Positions 55,109 to 57,001 of a stretch of 57,001 bases of DNA are shown piece by piece. The position numbers were made by a program, and so were the translations under genes. Source of the stretch: Bacillota bacterium (GTDB lineage Bacteria; Bacillota_I; Bacilli_A; Izemoplasmatales; UBA1188); NCBI GenBank assembly GCA_023410715.1, contig JAEYPN010000007.1:1-57001 (forward strand). Direction: 5' to 3'. The notes beneath the pieces were generated by a model. That model saw only the letters and a program-made list of their open reading frames with translations. It did no database searches and had not been told where the DNA came from. Every line of letters starts with the position of its first letter. Positions within the stretch are counted from its first letter, which is position 1.

Positions 55109-56694
55109 TTTTTTGGTACATAATATTATTTATTTTTATACTTGGATTACTGATTTGTTTCCATGAGGCAGGTCATTTCTATTTTGCAAAAAGGGCGGGA
55201 ATTTTATGCCATGAGTTTTCTTTTGGTATGGGTCCTTTAATTTGGCATAAGAAAAAAGGAGAAACTACTTATTCAATAAGAGCGATTCCTATTGGTGGAT
55301 ACGTTGCAATGGCTGGAGAGCTTGAAGAAGAATCAATTATTAAGATTGGTCAAATTATTAAATTAACTTTAAATGAAAATGGACGTGTGACGGGAATTGT
55401 TTTAGATCATAAGAATCCTAAATACACAGAATTGCCTGAAATTACTGTAGAAAAATTTGATTTACTTGGTAAAGATGGTAACGATTTATATATTAATGAT
55501 TATATAGTTAACCGTGATGCCTTAGCTATTTATAACAATACAGAATTGCAAATTGCGCCATTTGATAGATTATATTCGTCAAAATCACTTTGGAAAAGAA
55601 CTAAAACTGTTGTGGCTGGACCTTTAGCCAACATTTTATTAGCGATTTTAGTTTTTATAACTTTAGGCTTAATCATGGGTGTTGCTGATAAAAACAATAC
55701 AACTGTAGCTAAGGTTGATAAAGATTCTCTTGTTTATGATTATTTACTTGAAGGTGATAAAATTATCGCCGTTAATGGTGAAAAAGTCGAAACATGGGAT
55801 GAGATTACTGAAGAGGTAAGAAAAAATGGTTTAACTCGTGTTCATACTTTTACAGTATTAAGAGATGGAAAAGAAGTTGTTTTGGATAAAATAGTATATC
55901 AATACACTTTTGTTGGTTTTGGCTTTTCAAGCAGTAAAACCGGAGATTTTGATAAAGTAATTATTTCTAATACATTAGTTAGCAGCCCAACAGGCGACAA
56001 AAAGACTAATGCATATTTAGCTGGTCTTCGTGATGGAGATGAAATCCTATCAGTAAATGGAACAGAAATTAAAAATTGGGGAGATTTAGCTGATTATGCC
56101 AATAACTTTACACAAGGTGGAGAAGCAACTGTTATTGTCAAAAGAGGAACTGAAGAGGTTACTGTTAAATATATAAAAGAAACGGCTTATGTTTATGGCA
56201 GTCAGGTTATTGAAGCACAGGGTTTAACTGATGCAAATGGTAAAGCTATTTTATTTGTTTCGCAACTTGGCATAAGCATGCCAACTAAATTTTCGCTTGG
56301 CAAAGGTATTGTTAACGGTTTAACTTTAACTATTGAAGCTGAAAAATCAATTTTTAAAACACTTGGGGCACTTTTTAGTAGTGATCAAGTTGGGGTTAGT
56401 GATTTAGGTGGACCTCTTGGTATTTTTGATATGACAGCAACATATGCTTCACAAGGGTTAGAATCAACACTACAATTCATTGGTTTGTTAAGTGTTAACT
56501 TAGGTATTGTAAACCTATTGCCTATACCTGCTTTAGATGGTGGCCGACTTGTCTTTATTATTTATGAAGCCATAACGAAGAAGAAAGCTCCTAAAAAGCT
56601 TGAAAATATTTTAATTTCTGTAACTTTTGTGGCACTTATGGTTTTCTTTGTGTATGTTACTTATAATGATATCGTAAGATTATTTTTTAAATAA
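55105..56694 (+). CDS. rseP: Site-2 intramembrane metalloprotease RseP/RasP
   Basis: Cuts membrane proteins within the bilayer during regulated proteolysis. I start it at ATG 55105, with AGGAGG at 55093-55098, giving 529 residues. The zinc motif is HEAGH in the first membrane helix and the third ligand lies in NLLPIPALDGGRL. Two PDZ-like regions lie between (about 205-265 and 295-360, the latter with GLRDGDEILSVNG). It is about 90 residues longer than most Bacilli homologues; the extra sequence lies mainly between the first helix and GPLAN and within the PDZ region. Last gene of the uppS block. Confidence 0.93.
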   Translation: MIFWYIILFIFILGLLICFHEAGHFYFAKRAGILCHEFSFGMGPLIWHKKKGETTYSIRAIPIGGYVAMAGELEEESIIKIGQIIKLTLNENGRVTGIVLDHKNPKYTELPEITVEKFDLLGKDGNDLYINDYIVNRDALAIYNNTELQIAPFDRLYSSKSLWKRTKTVVAGPLANILLAILVFITLGLIMGVADKNNTTVAKVDKDSLVYDYLLEGDKIIAVNGEKVETWDEITEEVRKNGLTRVHTFTVLRDGKEVVLDKIVYQYTFVGFGFSSSKTGDFDKVIISNTLVSSPTGDKKTNAYLAGLRDGDEILSVNGTEIKNWGDLADYANNFTQGGEATVIVKRGTEEVTVKYIKETAYVYGSQVIEAQGLTDANGKAILFVSQLGISMPTKFSLGKGIVNGLTLTIEAEKSIFKTLGALFSSDQVGVSDLGGPLGIFDMTATYASQGLESTLQFIGLLSVNLGIVNLLPIPALDGGRLVFIIYEAITKKKAPKKLENILISVTFVALMVFFVYVTYNDIVRLFFK

Positions 56695-56699
56695 AATAT

Positions 56700-56732
56700 A
56701 AAAGCACAACATTTTGAAGTTGTGCTTTTTTG
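56700..56732 (+). terminator. Intrinsic terminator after rseP
   Basis: AAAGCACAAC (56701-56710) pairs with GTTGTGCTTT (56719-56728) around an 8-base loop, followed by T. Confidence 0.93.
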
Positions 56733-57001
56733 TTATATAATATATATAGTATAAGTAAAATTAACTATATTTTAATTATATTAAATTATAAAAACCAGTT
56801 GTATAAATTGAAAAATTTGGTAAATACTATATTCCGGAATGCAAGAATTAAAAAAAGAAAAAAAATATGTAGAAAATTGTTGACAAGGCAATAAGAATTT
56901 GGTAAAATGATTAGGCTGAAGTTTTTAAGGAACTAAAGCAAAAGAAAAAAAGTTATTTTATCAGAAGAAATATCTTGACATAAGATACGAACTTGTGATA
57001 G
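56733..57001 (+). promoter_or_regulatory. AT-rich region with promoter for a gene beyond the right edge
   Basis: No gene is visible in this stretch. A strong promoter has TTGACA at 56880-56885 and TAAAAT at 56903-56908 with a 17-base spacer and TGG before the -10. A second TTGACA at 56975-56980 is followed near the edge by GATAG, a possible truncated -10. Tandem promoters and a long untranslated start suggest a highly expressed or leader-regulated gene to the right. Confidence 0.6.

Noticed and set aside
56791..56802. AAAACCAGTTGT near the right edge as a further operator copy
   Set aside because: The right half-site is poor and no promoter is adjacent at the matching distance.

Overview
This 57 kb AT-rich window comes from a low-GC Bacillota, most likely one of the Tenericutes-like Bacilli (Acholeplasma, RF39 or Izemoplasma type relatives). 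The gene content and order are Bacilli-like: gdpP-rplI-dnaB, ftsY-ylxM-ffh and uppS-cdsA-dxr-rseP. UGA is a stop and not tryptophan: uppS, cdsA and dxr all end in ATGA overlaps and the HAD gene ends in TGA, so this is not a Mycoplasma-code genome. The oxygen-sensitive class III ribonucleotide reductase (nrdD-nrdG) points to an anaerobe. The placement below class is inference.

Region 1 (1 to about 24.2 kb) is an accessory surface-polysaccharide locus. After the first codons of an IS256-type transposase at the left edge come ten same-strand genes: eight lipoproteins, one exported protein and one DUF624/YesL-like membrane protein. Seven of the lipoproteins begin with one to five copies of a shared, roughly 80-residue fibronectin-III-like module. 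Recognisable catalytic parts are a GH127-type beta-L-arabinofuranosidase, a GH172 (DUF2961) protein split by a long insertion, a GH28-like beta-helix protein with altered catalytic motifs, and a protein resembling the GxGYxYP family. The rest carry beta-trefoil-like and jelly-roll-like sugar-binding modules. Together they look like a machine for taking apart arabinose- or galacturonate-containing plant polysaccharide at the cell surface. Both main promoters have a palindromic AAAACC(R)GTTTT element just downstream of the -10, a likely LacI-type operator. No sugar transporter or regulator lies in the window.

Region 2 (24.2 to 25.6 kb) is decayed DNA: a minus-strand IS30-family transposase remnant and a plus-strand nucleoside phosphorylase pseudogene. 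With the IS256 piece on the left, mobile-element traces flank the lipoprotein locus.

Region 3 (25.6 to 57 kb) is dense housekeeping DNA. It covers c-di-AMP turnover and replication (gdpP fused in frame to rplI, dnaB), translation termination (prfA, prmC), topA, protein targeting (ftsY, ylxM, ffh), anaerobic dNTP synthesis (nrdD, nrdG), and an oddly soluble FtsK behind a small membrane protein. It continues with lepB, rbgA, rnhB, tsaC, rpiB, upp and an ECF S-component-like protein, then rpsB, tsf, pyrH and frr, and finally the lipid/isoprenoid block uppS, cdsA, dxr and rseP. Most units are closed by clear intrinsic terminators.

The most unusual items are the modular lipoprotein locus with its operator-like repeats, the gdpP-rplI fusion that keeps an internal ribosome binding site, a short C-rich RNA between topA and ftsY that recalls RoxS/RsaE sRNAs, a terminator-like hairpin in the nrdD leader, and a ribosomal protein S2 with a SAP-like tail.
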